Assembly: GCF_001439695.1 (NCBI RefSeq)
Contig: NZ_JYLL01000006.1
Location: 186,001 to 250,000, forward strand
Direction of reading: 5' to 3'
Length of the DNA: 64,000 nt
Source: Pseudomonas veronii
GTDB lineage: Bacteria > Pseudomonadota > Gammaproteobacteria > Pseudomonadales > Pseudomonadaceae
The translations under genes and the position numbers were made by a program. Within the stretch, counting starts at the first letter, position 1. The number at the start of each line of letters is the position of its first letter. Positions 56,022-64,000 of this stretch are shown here, piece after piece. Under the pieces are notes generated by a model that ran no database searches, was not told the DNA's origin, and was given only the letters and a program-made list of their open reading frames with translations.

Positions 56022-56957
56022 ATGAATCTGAGCAAGGTCGACCTCAACCTGTTTATCGTCTTTGACGCGATCTACACCGAAGCCAACCTGACCCGTGCCG
56101 GGCAGATTGTCGGCATCACCCAACCGGCGGTGTCCAACGCTCTGGCACGCCTGCGCGAGACCTTCAACGACCCGCTGTTCGTGCGGACCGCCCAAGGCAT
56201 GGTGCCCACGCCGATGGCGCAGAACATCATCGGCCCGGTGCGCAACGCACTGTCATTGCTGCGCGTGTCGGTGCAGGAAAGCCGGATTTTCAACCCGCAA
56301 CAGGCGGCCAAGACCTACCGCATCAGCATGACCGACTTGACCGAAGCGGTGATCCTGCCACTGCTGTTCCAGCGCTTGCGTCGCCTGGCGCCGACGGTGG
56401 TGATCGAGAGTTTCCTGTCCAAACGCCGTGAGACCACCAAGGAACTGGCCGCCGGGCGCCTGGATTTTGCCGTCGACGCACCGCTCAACACCGACCCGCA
56501 GGTGCGCCACGTCAAGCTGATGGAAGACCGCTACGTGTGCGCCATGCGCAAGGGCCACCCGATGGCGGGCAAGGACAAGTTCACCCTGGACGATTACCTG
56601 TCGCTGACCCATATCCATATCTCCAGCCGCCGCAACGGCCTGGGCCATGTCGACCTGGCCCTGGGCAAGATGGGCATCCAGCGCAAGATCGCCCTGCGCT
56701 CCCAGCATTACCTGATGGCCTCGCAAGTGTTGCAACAGACCGACATGGTGATGACCGTGCCCGAGCGCTTCGCCCGCCGCCATGAACTGCACTGGTTCAA
56801 CCTGCCGGTCAACGACGTGCCGCCGGTGGAAACCCACCTGTACTGGCACGAGAGCACCGACCAGGACCCCGCCAACCGCTGGATGCGCGAGCAAATGATC
56901 GAGTTGTGCCAGCAGGTCACGGCGCACGAGAAGAAACTCGACAAGCTGCAAGCCTGA
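56022..56957 (+). CDS. LysR family regulator
   Basis: A 311-residue regulator. The N-terminal winged helix is LNLFIVFDAIYTEANLTRAGQIVGITQPAVSNALARLRETFNDPLFVRT, followed by the linker helix and a two-lobed effector domain (about residues 95-300). The overall form resembles the LeuO/NodD-like branch (LTRAGQIVGITQPAVSNALARLR). It is divergent from the acyl-CoA dehydrogenase gene, its likely target. A REP pair follows. Confidence 0.9.
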   Translation: MNLSKVDLNLFIVFDAIYTEANLTRAGQIVGITQPAVSNALARLRETFNDPLFVRTAQGMVPTPMAQNIIGPVRNALSLLRVSVQESRIFNPQQAAKTYRISMTDLTEAVILPLLFQRLRRLAPTVVIESFLSKRRETTKELAAGRLDFAVDAPLNTDPQVRHVKLMEDRYVCAMRKGHPMAGKDKFTLDDYLSLTHIHISSRRNGLGHVDLALGKMGIQRKIALRSQHYLMASQVLQQTDMVMTVPERFARRHELHWFNLPVNDVPPVETHLYWHESTDQDPANRWMREQMIELCQQVTAHEKKLDKLQA

Positions 56958-56968
56958 ACCTGTCGCCG

Positions 56969-57068
56969 TGTAGGAGCGAGCTTGCTCGCGAAAAACCCGA
57001 GGGCGCCTTTGGGTATCAGGGCTACCGCGTTCTCGTTGACGTTTTTCGCGAGCAAGCTCGCTCCTACA
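56969..57068. repeat. Paired inverted repeats of a second REP family
   Basis: Perfect 28-base arms at 56969-56996 and 57041-57068, core GTAGGAGCGAGCTTGCTCGC, with a 44-base spacer. The core differs from the GTGGGAGGGGGC family used elsewhere in the window, so two REP families coexist. Confidence 0.9.
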
Positions 57069-57085
57069 GGGATTGATGATCGACC

Positions 57086-57101
57086 TTGACGTTTACGTCA
57101 A
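57086..57101. promoter_or_regulatory. LiuR-type operator upstream of liuR
   Basis: TTGACGTTTACGTCAA, arms TTGACGT / ACGTCAA. It overlaps a possible -35 (TTGACG) with TAGCTT 18 bases downstream at 57110-57115, consistent with MerR-type autoregulation. Confidence 0.72.
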
Positions 57102-57142
57102 CCTGACATTAGCTTAGCGCCAAGACTTTCTTGAGCGCCTTC

Positions 57143-57538
57143 ATGAGCACGACCTACAGCATTTCCGACCTCGCCCGCGAGCTCGACATCACCACCCGCG
57201 CCATTCGCTTCTATGAGGAACAAGGCCTGCTGGCCCCGGAACGCCGGGGCCAGGAACGCATCTACTCGGCGCGGGACAAGGTCAGCCTCAAGCTGATCCT
57301 GCGCGGCAAGCGCATCGGTTTTTCCCTGGCCGAATGCCGTGAACTGATCGAACTCTACGACCCCACCAGCGGCAACCATGTCCAACTCAACAGCATGCTG
57401 GTGAAAATCGCCGAGCGTCGCGAACAGTTGGAACAGCAGTTACTGGACATCGAACAAATGAAGCTGGAACTGGACACCGCCGAAGAGCGCTGCACCCAGG
57501 CCCTGGCCGAAACCATCCAAGGCCAGGCTGGCCATTGA
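57143..57538 (+). CDS. liuR: MerR family regulator of leucine catabolism
   Basis: A 131-residue regulator. The MerR winged helix is YSISDLARELDITTRAIRFYEEQGLLAPERRGQERIYS, followed by a coiled-coil dimer helix (ERREQLEQQLLDIEQMKLELD). There is no metal-binding cysteine set, as in LiuR. ATG 57143 is preferred to the upstream TTG at 57131. Position before liuE and the LiuR-type palindromes here and upstream of liuA support the name. It controls branched-chain amino acid catabolism genes in Pseudomonas. Confidence 0.88.
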   Translation: MSTTYSISDLARELDITTRAIRFYEEQGLLAPERRGQERIYSARDKVSLKLILRGKRIGFSLAECRELIELYDPTSGNHVQLNSMLVKIAERREQLEQQLLDIEQMKLELDTAEERCTQALAETIQGQAGH

Positions 57539-57554
57539 TCATAAGGTAGTTGCC

Positions 57555-58454
57555 ATGTCCCTCCCCTCCCACGTGCGCCTGGTCGAAGTCGGCCCGCGCG
57601 ACGGTTTGCAGAATGAAGCCCAACCCATCAGCGTGGCCGACAAGGTGCAGTTGGTGGATGCCCTCAGCGCCGCGGGCCTGAGCTACATCGAAGTCGGCAG
57701 TTTTGTTTCGCCCAAATGGGTGCCGCAGATGGCCGGTTCCGCCGAAGTCTTTGCGCAGATCCAGCGCCAGCCCGGCGTGACCTACGGCGCGCTGGCGCCG
57801 AACCTGCGCGGCTTTGAAGATGCGCTGGCCGCCGGGGTCAAGGAGGTCGCGGTGTTTGCTGCGGCGTCCGAGGCGTTTTCGCAGCGCAACATCAACTGCT
57901 CGATCAGCGAAAGCCTGGAGCGATTCGTGCCGATCATGGCGGCCGCCAAACAGCAGGGTGTCAGTGTGCGCGGCTATGTGTCCTGCGTGCTGGGTTGCCC
58001 TTACGAAGGCGCGGTCGCCCCGGAACAAGTGGCGGCGGTGGCCCGCGAGCTGTTTGCCATGGGCTGCTATGAAGTGTCCCTGGGCGACACCATCGGCACC
58101 GGCACTGCGGGAGCCACGCGCCGGCTGTTCGAGGTGGTGGGCGCGCACGTGCCACGGGACAAGTTGGCGGGGCACTTCCATGACACCTATGGGCAGGCCG
58201 TCGCCAACGTCTACGCCAGCCTGCTGGAAGGGATCAACGTGTTCGACAGCTCTATCGCCGGCCTCGGCGGTTGCCCATACGCCAAGGGCGCCAGCGGTAA
58301 CGTCGCCACCGAAGATGTGGTGTACCTGCTCAACGGCCTCGGGATCGAGACCGGCATCGACCTGGAGCGCTTGATTCTCGCGGGCCGGCAGATCAGCGAC
58401 GTACTCGGCCGGCCCAGCGGCTCGCGCGTTGCCAGGGCGCGTAACGCCAGTTGA
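57555..58454 (+). CDS. liuE: Hydroxymethylglutaryl-CoA lyase
   Basis: Last enzyme of leucine breakdown; splits HMG-CoA to acetoacetate and acetyl-CoA. The 299-residue protein has VRLVEVGPRDGLQNEAQPIS (active-site metal region), GYVSCVLGCPYEGAV and the family signature GLGGCPYAKGASGNVATEDVVYLL with the catalytic cysteine. It is also called mvaB in Pseudomonas. It lies 16 bases after liuR. In P. aeruginosa, liuE follows liuD; here it is next to the regulator and separated from liuABC by a synthetase gene and a small RNA. Confidence 0.94.
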   Translation: MSLPSHVRLVEVGPRDGLQNEAQPISVADKVQLVDALSAAGLSYIEVGSFVSPKWVPQMAGSAEVFAQIQRQPGVTYGALAPNLRGFEDALAAGVKEVAVFAAASEAFSQRNINCSISESLERFVPIMAAAKQQGVSVRGYVSCVLGCPYEGAVAPEQVAAVARELFAMGCYEVSLGDTIGTGTAGATRRLFEVVGAHVPRDKLAGHFHDTYGQAVANVYASLLEGINVFDSSIAGLGGCPYAKGASGNVATEDVVYLLNGLGIETGIDLERLILAGRQISDVLGRPSGSRVARARNAS

Positions 58455-58473
58455 GTAACTTAGCCGTGACAAT

Positions 58474-58505
58474 GTGTTACCGCAGGCCGGCCGGACGAGT
58501 AACAC
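58474..58505. promoter_or_regulatory. CbrB-like activator site
   Basis: GTGTTAC-N18-GTAACAC, a wide palindrome centred about 123 bases upstream of the predicted small-RNA start. CbrB is known to activate crcZ/crcY through TGTTAC...GTAACA-type sites; I recall the halves but not the exact spacing. Confidence 0.55.
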
Positions 58506-58526
58506 GGGAACATATTTTCCCGTGTT
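58501..58526 (+). terminator. Possible hairpin after liuE
   Basis: Ten-base stem AACACGGGAA / TTCCCGTGTT with a 6-base loop, 47 bases after the liuE stop. Only a few Ts follow. It overlaps the CbrB-like half-site, so it could be part of the regulatory region instead. Confidence 0.45.
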
Positions 58527-58586
58527 TACCGTAGGGCATTTCCCACAAAAAACTCAACTCATTGATTTTAAACGATTTTTAAAAGT

Positions 58587-58602
58587 TGGCACGGCTTCTG
58601 CT
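58587..58602 (+). promoter_or_regulatory. Sigma-54 promoter of the small RNA
   Basis: TGGCACGGCTTCTGCT has GG (58588-58589), N10, GC (58600-58601), near-consensus for -24/-12. It predicts a start near 58613. Confidence 0.85.
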
Positions 58603-58612
58603 ATCTCTATGG

Positions 58613-58980
58613 CATAACAAGAATAAAAAGCGCCAAACCTAATAAAAATAAGACGAAACGACTCTGACATAACAAAAACAACACGGCAGAGACGCAGCTA
58701 ACAGATTTTTTTGGAGAAGATGTGCTTCGCAGGGTACGGCATGCCGAAACCCGCAACCGGATAGAGAAAAATAAAACTACCTCAGGTAGCTACCCACTGG
58801 TTGGATCGTGTACGAAGAAGCAGATCAGCGCTCAAAAAAATACGTTTGCTCTTGACCCTGGATGGGGTCGCCAAAAACAGCGGTAAAGGGTAACGGTTGC
58901 CAAAAACAACAATAGACCGCCCCTCAATAATAAAAAAGAGCACGTAACAACAAATTAAAGGGGACCTTCGGGTCCCCTTT
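58613..58980 (+). ncRNA. crcY: CrcZ/CrcY-type Crc-Hfq sequestering small RNA
   Basis: Predicted RNA of about 368 bases with no credible reading frame. It relieves catabolite repression by binding Hfq/Crc through A-rich AANAANAA motifs. I find seven clusters of exact motifs: 58616-58629, 58641-58651, 58671-58681, 58767-58774, 58902-58912, 58926-58936 and 58946-58953. The sigma-54 promoter, CbrB-like site and terminal hairpin fit the known family, and the length equals that reported for CrcZ/CrcY. Neighbouring liuE (mvaB) agrees with the crcY location I recall from P. putida; crcZ is instead next to cbrB. The letter (Y or X) is less certain than the family. Confidence 0.85.
58957..58980 (+). 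terminator. Rho-independent terminator of the small RNA
   Basis: AAAGGGGACC / GGTCCCCTTT with a TTCG tetraloop; the last bases form the T tail. Confidence 0.9.
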
Positions 58981-59004
58981 GTGCTGTTTGGGATTACGCA
59001 ATTT

Positions 59005-59044
59005 AAACTGTGGGAGGGGCTTGCTCCCTACCCCCACAAGTTTT
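59005..59044. repeat. Single degenerate REP element
   Basis: AACTGTGGGAGGGGCTTGCT with a partial inverted copy (CCCCCACAAGTTTT). It lies just beyond the end of the minus-strand acyl-CoA synthetase gene and may act as its terminator. Confidence 0.6.
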
Positions 59045-59055
59045 CAGCGAAACGA

Positions 59056-60738
59056 CTAAGACTGCGTTCGCAGCTCTTCGATCGAGATCTCGCGCATGCG
59101 GAATTTCTGGATCTTGCCGGTGACCGTCATCGGGAATTCATCCACGAACTTGAAATGCTTGGGCGTCTTGAAGTGCGCGATACGCCCCTTGCACCACGTG
59201 TGCAACTCCAGCGCGTTGGCCACATGCCCGGGGTGACACTTGACCCAGGCAACAATCTCTTCGCCATAACGCTCATCCGGAATACCAATGACCTGCACAT
59301 CGGCCACCGCCGGGTGCGTGAAGAAAAACTCTTCCAGCTCGCGCGGGTACACGTTCTCGCCACCGCGAATGATCATGTCCTTGTTGCGCCCGACGATGCA
59401 CACGTAGCCGTGCTCGTCCATGGTCGCCAGGTCACCGGTATGCATCCAGCCGGCGTCGTCGATTGCGTCGCGGGTGCCGTCGGGGTTGTTCCAGTAACCG
59501 AGCATCACGCTGTAGCCACGGGTACACAGCTCACCGATCTCGCCACGCGCGACGGTGTGACCGGCGAGGTCGACGATCTTGCTTTCCAATTGCGGCTGGG
59601 TGCGGCCGACCGTGGTGACGCGGCGCTCCAGGTCGTCATCGGGGCCGGTCTGCAGGGACACCGGGCTGGTTTCGGTCATGCCGTAGGCAATCTGCACTTC
59701 GCTCATGTGCATTTCGCCGATGACCCGGCGCATCACTTCGATCGGGCAGGTGGCACCGGCCATGATCCCGGTGCGCAGGCTGGACAGGTCGAACTCGCCG
59801 CGTTGCGGATGGTCGAGCATGGCGATAAACATAGTCGGCACGCCGTACAGGGCGCTGGCGCGTTCTTCGGCGACGGCGGCCAGGGTCAGCAGCGGGTCGA
59901 AGCCGTCGTTCGGGTAAATCATGGTGGTGCCGTGGGTGATGCAGCCCAGGTTGCCCATCACCATGCCGAAACAGTGATACAGCGGCACGGGGATCACCAG
60001 GCGGTCCTGCGCGGTCAAGCCCAGGCTTTCGCCGACCATGTAGCCGTTGTTGAGGATATTGAGATGACTGAGGGTGGCGCCCTTGGGGAAGCCGGTGGTG
60101 CCGGAGGTGTACTGGATATTGACGGCCTGGTCGAAGTGCAGGCTGGCTTGGCGCGCGATCAATCGCTCAGGCGGGATGCCCGCACCAAGGGCCGCCAGTT
60201 GCGACCAGGGCAAAAAGCCCGTGGGCGGGCGCGGCGCAAGGCTGATCACGCCGCGCAGGTCCGCCAGTTTTTCGCAGTTCAAGCGGCCGACGGGTTGCTC
60301 CGCCAGCTCGGGCAGCAGTTCCTGCAACATCGCGTGGTAATCGGAGGTCTTGAACGAACCGGCACACACCAGCCATTGGCAGCCGGATTGCTTGAGCACG
60401 TATTCCAGCTCAGTACTGCGATAGGCCGGATTGATATTGACCAGGATCACCCCGAGCTTGGCGCTGGCCAACTGGCTGATGCACCACTCGGCGCAGTTCG
60501 GCGCCCAGATGCCCAGGCGATCGCCGCGCTGCAGGCCCAACGCCAGCAGCGCGCGGGCGTGCAGGTCGACGGTCTCGGCCAGTTGCCGCCAGGTGTAGCG
60601 GCGTTGCTGGTGACGCACCACCAAGGCTTCCCCATCGGGAGACTGCGCAACCGTGTGATCGAAGGCCTGACCGATCGTCATGGCCAACAAGGTCTTGTCC
60701 TGAGAGCCACGGCTGTAGCTCTGATTCGGTTGATCCAT
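59056..60738 (-). CDS. AMP-dependent acyl-CoA synthetase
   Basis: A 560-residue ligase that would activate a short or medium, perhaps branched, acid to its CoA ester. Motifs are [19 protein letters not shown] (P-loop), [13 protein letters not shown] (adenine), [42 protein letters not shown] (hinge) and [13 protein letters not shown] with the catalytic lysine, so it is complete. ATG 60738 begins MDQPNQSY; the frame is open to 60867 but would overlap the control region. It is divergent from liuA, with LiuR-type palindromes between, so it likely feeds the branched-chain pathway. Confidence 0.9.
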   Translation of the reverse strand: MDQPNQSYSRGSQDKTLLAMTIGQAFDHTVAQSPDGEALVVRHQQRRYTWRQLAETVDLHARALLALGLQRGDRLGIWAPNCAEWCISQLASAKLGVILVNINPAYRSTELEYVLKQSGCQWLVCAGSFKTSDYHAMLQELLPELAEQPVGRLNCEKLADLRGVISLAPRPPTGFLPWSQLAALGAGIPPERLIARQASLHFDQAVNIQYTSGTTGFPKGATLSHLNILNNGYMVGESLGLTAQDRLVIPVPLYHCFGMVMGNLGCITHGTTMIYPNDGFDPLLTLAAVAEERASALYGVPTMFIAMLDHPQRGEFDLSSLRTGIMAGATCPIEVMRRVIGEMHMSEVQIAYGMTETSPVSLQTGPDDDLERRVTTVGRTQPQLESKIVDLAGHTVARGEIGELCTRGYSVMLGYWNNPDGTRDAIDDAGWMHTGDLATMDEHGYVCIVGRNKDMIIRGGENVYPRELEEFFFTHPAVADVQVIGIPDERYGEEIVAWVKCHPGHVANALELHTWCKGRIAHFKTPKHFKFVDEFPMTVTGKIQKFRMREISIEELRTQS

Positions 60739-60765
60739 AACGACCCCTGTTGTCTTTTTTGTAGG

Positions 60766-60781
60766 TTGACGTAAACGTAAA
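60766..60781. promoter_or_regulatory. LiuR-type operator near the acyl-CoA synthetase gene
   Basis: TTGACGTAAACGTAAA, 28 bases upstream of the synthetase start on the minus strand, matching the boxes at 57086 and 60810. Confidence 0.68.
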
Positions 60782-60787
60782 CTACGA

Positions 60788-60823
60788 TTGACAGCGCCGC
60801 AACGCAAGCTTACGTTAACGTAA
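60788..60823 (+). promoter_or_regulatory. liuA promoter with LiuR-type operator
   Basis: TTGACA at 60788-60793 is a consensus -35. The perfect palindrome TTACGTTAACGTAA (60810-60823) covers the expected -10 position 17 bases downstream, so a bound LiuR would affect polymerase directly. Confidence 0.68.
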
Positions 60824-60889
60824 AGGTGAGCATCCCCTCCCCCGGTGCCGTCACCCCACAACAACAAAGCTCAATAAAGGTGCCTGTCC

Positions 60890-62053
60890 ATGAGTTACCC
60901 CTCCCTGAACTTCGCCCTCGGCGAAACCATCGACATGCTGCGCGACCAAGTGCAGTCCTTCGTGGCCAAGGAGATTTCTCCGCGCGCGGCACAAATCGAC
61001 ATCGACAACCTGTTCCCCGCCGACCTGTGGCGCAAGTTCGGTGACATGGGCCTGCTGGGCATTACCGTGGCCGAAGAATACGGCGGTGCCGGCCTGGGCT
61101 ACCTGGCCCATGTGGTGGCCATGGAAGAGATCAGCCGTGGTTCGGCGTCGGTGGCGTTGTCCTACGGCGCCCACTCCAACCTCTGCGTGAACCAGATCAA
61201 CCGCAACGGCAGCCATGAACAGAAACTCAAGTACCTGCCGAAGCTGATCAGCGGCGAACACGTCGGCGCCCTGGCCATGAGCGAGCCGAATGCCGGCTCC
61301 GACGTGGTCTCGATGAAACTGCGCGCCGACAAGCGCGGCGACCACTACGTGCTCAACGGCAGCAAGACCTGGATCACCAACGGCCCCGACGCCAGCACCT
61401 ACGTGATCTACGCCAAGACCGACCTGGACAAAGGCGCCCACGGCATCACGGCGTTCATCGTCGAGCGCGACTGGAAAGGCTTCAGCCGCAGCAACAAGTT
61501 CGACAAGCTCGGCATGCGCGGCTCCAACACCTGCGAGCTGTTCTTCGATGACGTGGAAGTGCCGGAGGACAACATCCTCGGCGTGCTCAACGGCGGCGTC
61601 AAAGTGCTGATGAGCGGCCTGGACTACGAACGCGTCGTACTGTCCGGCGGCCCCACCGGGATCATGCAAGCCTGCATGGACCTGATCGTGCCGTACATCC
61701 ACGACCGCAAGCAGTTCGGCCAGAGCATCGGCGAATTCCAGCTGATCCAGGGCAAGGTCGCCGACATGTACACCCAACTCAACGCCAGCCGCGCCTACCT
61801 GTACGCGGTGGCCCAGGCCTGCGAGCGCGGCGAAACCACGCGCAAGGACGCGGCCGGGGTGATCCTCTACAGCGCCGAACGCGCCACGCAAATGGCCCTC
61901 GACGCGATCCAGATCCTGGGCGGCAATGGCTACATCAATGAATTCCCCGCCGGACGCCTGCTGCGCGACGCCAAGCTGTACGAAATCGGCGCCGGCACCA
62001 GTGAGATCCGGCGCATGTTGATCGGTCGCGAACTCTTCAACGAAACCCGCTGA
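60890..62053 (+). CDS. liuA: Isovaleryl-CoA dehydrogenase
   Basis: Third step of leucine catabolism: oxidises isovaleryl-CoA to 3-methylcrotonyl-CoA, passing electrons to ETF. The 387-residue protein has [20 protein letters not shown] (flavin site), [23 protein letters not shown] with the glutamate base of isovaleryl-CoA dehydrogenases, and the C-terminal [41 protein letters not shown]. It starts the liuABC operon and is 11 bases before liuB. Confidence 0.95.
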   Translation: MSYPSLNFALGETIDMLRDQVQSFVAKEISPRAAQIDIDNLFPADLWRKFGDMGLLGITVAEEYGGAGLGYLAHVVAMEEISRGSASVALSYGAHSNLCVNQINRNGSHEQKLKYLPKLISGEHVGALAMSEPNAGSDVVSMKLRADKRGDHYVLNGSKTWITNGPDASTYVIYAKTDLDKGAHGITAFIVERDWKGFSRSNKFDKLGMRGSNTCELFFDDVEVPEDNILGVLNGGVKVLMSGLDYERVVLSGGPTGIMQACMDLIVPYIHDRKQFGQSIGEFQLIQGKVADMYTQLNASRAYLYAVAQACERGETTRKDAAGVILYSAERATQMALDAIQILGGNGYINEFPAGRLLRDAKLYEIGAGTSEIRRMLIGRELFNETR

Positions 62054-62064
62054 AGGAGCGCGCC

Positions 62065-63672
62065 ATGGCCACCTTGCACACCCTGCTCAACCCGCGCTCG
62101 GCGGAGTTCGCCGCCAACAGCGCGGCGATGCGCCAACAGGTCGACGCCCTGCACACCCTGCTCGCCCAGGTGCAGCAAGGCGGCGGCGCCAAGGCCCAGG
62201 AGCGCCACACCTCGCGCGGCAAACTGCTGCCACGCGAGCGGATCAACCGCTTGCTCGACCCGGGCTCGCCGTTCCTGGAACTCAGCCAACTGGCCGCTCA
62301 TCAGGTGTATGGCGAAGACGTGCCGGCCGCCGGGGTGATTGTCGGGATCGGCCGCGTGGAAGGCGTCGAATGCATGATCGTCGCCAACGACGCCACGGTG
62401 AAAGGCGGCTCCTACTACCCGCTGACGGTCAAGAAACACCTGCGCGCGCAGACCATCGCCGAACAGAACCGCCTGCCATGCATCTACCTGGTGGATTCCG
62501 GCGGCGCCAACCTGCCGCGCCAGGATGAGGTCTTCCCCGACCGCGAGCACTTCGGGCGGATCTTCTTCAACCAGGCCAACATGAGCGCCCAGGGCATCCC
62601 GCAGATTGCGGTGGTGATGGGCTCATGTACCGCCGGCGGCGCCTATGTGCCAGCGATGGCGGACGAAGCAATCATGGTGCGCCAGCAAGCCACCATCTTC
62701 CTCGCCGGCCCGCCGCTGGTGAAGGCCGCCACCGGCGAAGTGGTCAGCGCCGAAGACCTCGGCGGTGCCGACGTACACTGCAAGATCTCCGGCGTGGCCG
62801 ACCACTATGCCGACAGCGATGAACACGCCCTGGCCCTGGCCCGGCGCAGCGTGGCCAACCTCAACTGGCGCAAACAAGGCCAGTTGCTGCAACGCACGCC
62901 AGTGGCGCCGCTGTACAGCGGCGAAGAGTTGTACGGCGTGATCCCGGCCGATGCCAAGCAGCCGTTCGATGTGCGCGAAGTGATTGCGCGACTGGTGGAC
63001 GGCTCGGTGTTCGATGAGTTCAAGGCGCTGTTCGGCACCACCCTGGTCTGCGGCTTTGCACACTTGCACGGCTACCCGATAGCGATCCTGGCCAACAACG
63101 GGATTCTGTTCGCCGAAGCCGCGCAAAAAGGCGCGCACTTCATCGAGCTTGCGTGTCAGCGCGGGATTCCGTTGCTGTTCCTGCAAAACATCACCGGTTT
63201 TATGGTCGGCCAGAAGTACGAGGCCGGCGGTATCGCCAAGCACGGCGCCAAGCTGGTCACGGCGGTGGCCTGCGCCAAGGTGCCGAAATTCACCGTGATC
63301 ATCGGCGGCAGTTTTGGCGCGGGTAACTACGGTATGTGCGGCCGCGCCTACGACCCGCGTTTTTTGTGGATGTGGCCCAACGCGCGCATCGGCGTGATGG
63401 GCGCCGAACAGGCGGCCGGCGTGCTGGTGCAGGTCAAGCGCGAGCAGGCCGAACGCGCCGGCAACGGCTTCAGCGCGCAAGAGGAAGCGGCGATCAAACA
63501 GCCGATCCTCGACCAGTACGAAACCCAGGGCCACCCGTATTACTCCAGCGCCCGCCTGTGGGATGACGGCGTCATCGACCCGTTGCAGACCCGCGACGTG
63601 CTGGCCCTGGCCCTGTCTGCCGCACTGAACGCCCCCATCGAGCCGAGCCGCTTCGGCGTGTTCCGCATGTAA
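62065..63672 (+). CDS. liuB: Methylcrotonyl-CoA carboxylase carboxyltransferase (beta) subunit
   Basis: A 535-residue carboxyltransferase subunit; it moves CO2 from carboxybiotin to 3-methylcrotonyl-CoA. Motifs include [89 protein letters not shown], and [40 protein letters not shown], all typical. The partner biotin subunit liuD should follow liuC outside the window. Confidence 0.96.
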   Translation: MATLHTLLNPRSAEFAANSAAMRQQVDALHTLLAQVQQGGGAKAQERHTSRGKLLPRERINRLLDPGSPFLELSQLAAHQVYGEDVPAAGVIVGIGRVEGVECMIVANDATVKGGSYYPLTVKKHLRAQTIAEQNRLPCIYLVDSGGANLPRQDEVFPDREHFGRIFFNQANMSAQGIPQIAVVMGSCTAGGAYVPAMADEAIMVRQQATIFLAGPPLVKAATGEVVSAEDLGGADVHCKISGVADHYADSDEHALALARRSVANLNWRKQGQLLQRTPVAPLYSGEELYGVIPADAKQPFDVREVIARLVDGSVFDEFKALFGTTLVCGFAHLHGYPIAILANNGILFAEAAQKGAHFIELACQRGIPLLFLQNITGFMVGQKYEAGGIAKHGAKLVTAVACAKVPKFTVIIGGSFGAGNYGMCGRAYDPRFLWMWPNARIGVMGAEQAAGVLVQVKREQAERAGNGFSAQEEAAIKQPILDQYETQGHPYYSSARLWDDGVIDPLQTRDVLALALSAALNAPIEPSRFGVFRM

Positions 63673-63687
63673 ATGGAGCTGTACCCC

Positions 63688-64000
63688 ATGAACGATTTCA
63701 ACACCCTCGAACTGATCACCGACAGCCGTGGTTTCGCCACGCTGTGGCTCAGTCGCGAAGCCAAGCACAACGCCTTCAACGCCGAGATGATCCGCGAACT
63801 GATCATCGCCCTCGACCAGGTGCAGGGCAATGCGTCGCTACGCTTTCTGGTCCTGCGCGGGCGCGGCAAACACTTCAGCGCCGGCGCCGACCTGGCCTGG
63901 ATGCAACAGTCGGCCGAACTGGATTACGCCACCAACCTCGACGACGCGCGCGAACTGGCGGAGCTGATGTACAACCTGGCCAAGCTGAAAATCCCGACGC
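63688..64000 (+). CDS. liuC: Methylglutaconyl-CoA hydratase (3' truncated by window)
   Basis: Enoyl-CoA hydratase-family enzyme; hydrates 3-methylglutaconyl-CoA to HMG-CoA, the liuE substrate. The first 104 codons are visible. They show the crotonase-type segments LWLSREAKHNAFNAEMIREL and VLRGRGKHFSAGADLAWMQQ, the oxyanion-hole glycine and alanine. ATG 63688 has GGAG about 12 bases upstream. It follows liuB by 15 bases. Confidence 0.92.
   Translation, partial: MNDFNTLELITDSRGFATLWLSREAKHNAFNAEMIRELIIALDQVQGNASLRFLVLRGRGKHFSAGADLAWMQQSAELDYATNLDDARELAELMYNLAKLKIPT

Overview
The window is a gene-dense, GC-rich piece of a Pseudomonas chromosome, most likely of the P. fluorescens group. The grounds are the codon use, close protein resemblance to Pseudomonas families (DUF6555, DUF3087, split MrpA/B, TamAB, liu genes), paired GTGGGAGGGGGCTTGCCCCC-type REP elements after many genes, and a CrcZ/CrcY-type RNA. 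I see no rRNA, tRNA, insertion sequence, prophage or CRISPR array.

Layout. 1-1.3 kb: end of nuoN (respiratory complex I). 1.3-10.2 kb: mixed small units (arylamine N-acetyltransferase, DUF6555, DUF3087, MEKHLA protein, two MFS exporters, Dyp-type peroxidase, GapN-like aldehyde dehydrogenase with a FUSC membrane protein). 10.3-16.1 kb: a TetR regulator divergent from a MacAB/TolC-like export operon with ATPase and permease as separate genes. 16.1-28.3 kb: an accessory organosulfur-type region. It has a branched-chain-type (Liv) ABC transporter operon headed by a truncated acyl-CoA synthetase-like gene and ended by an FAD/NAD(P) protein. It also has an unrecognised AT-rich gene, an sfnB operon with a flavin-dependent monooxygenase, and an XRE-cupin regulator. 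The Liv and sfnB operons each carry a GG-N10-GC sigma-54 promoter with the same CTGTTG-N6-CAACAG palindrome about 110-120 bp upstream, so one enhancer-binding protein probably controls both.

28.4-35.6 kb: a DMT exporter, then the six-gene Mrp/Mnh/Sha cation/proton antiporter operon. 35.7-41 kb: housekeeping genes (HIT protein, cysS, glnS, ppiB, lpxH). 41-45.8 kb: an EmrAB-OMP multidrug efflux operon led by its MarR regulator, with two operator palindromes 33 bp apart. 45.9-51.4 kb: tamA-tamB. 51.4-54.5 kb: GNAT acetyltransferase, xthA, and a PstS-like/OmpA fusion protein.

54.6-64 kb: acyl-CoA and leucine catabolism. An acyl-CoA dehydrogenase lies divergent from a LysR gene; then come liuR, liuE (HMG-CoA lyase), a CrcY-like Crc-sequestering RNA, an acyl-CoA synthetase, and liuA-liuB-liuC, with liuC cut by the window end. 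Three LiuR-type palindromes tie liuR-liuE, the synthetase and liuABC into one regulon even though the locus is split. The RNA, with a sigma-54 promoter and a CbrB-like site, links the neighbourhood to catabolite repression control.

All coordinates, motifs and repeats were read by eye. Family assignments rest on recognised motifs and remembered homologues, not on database searches.
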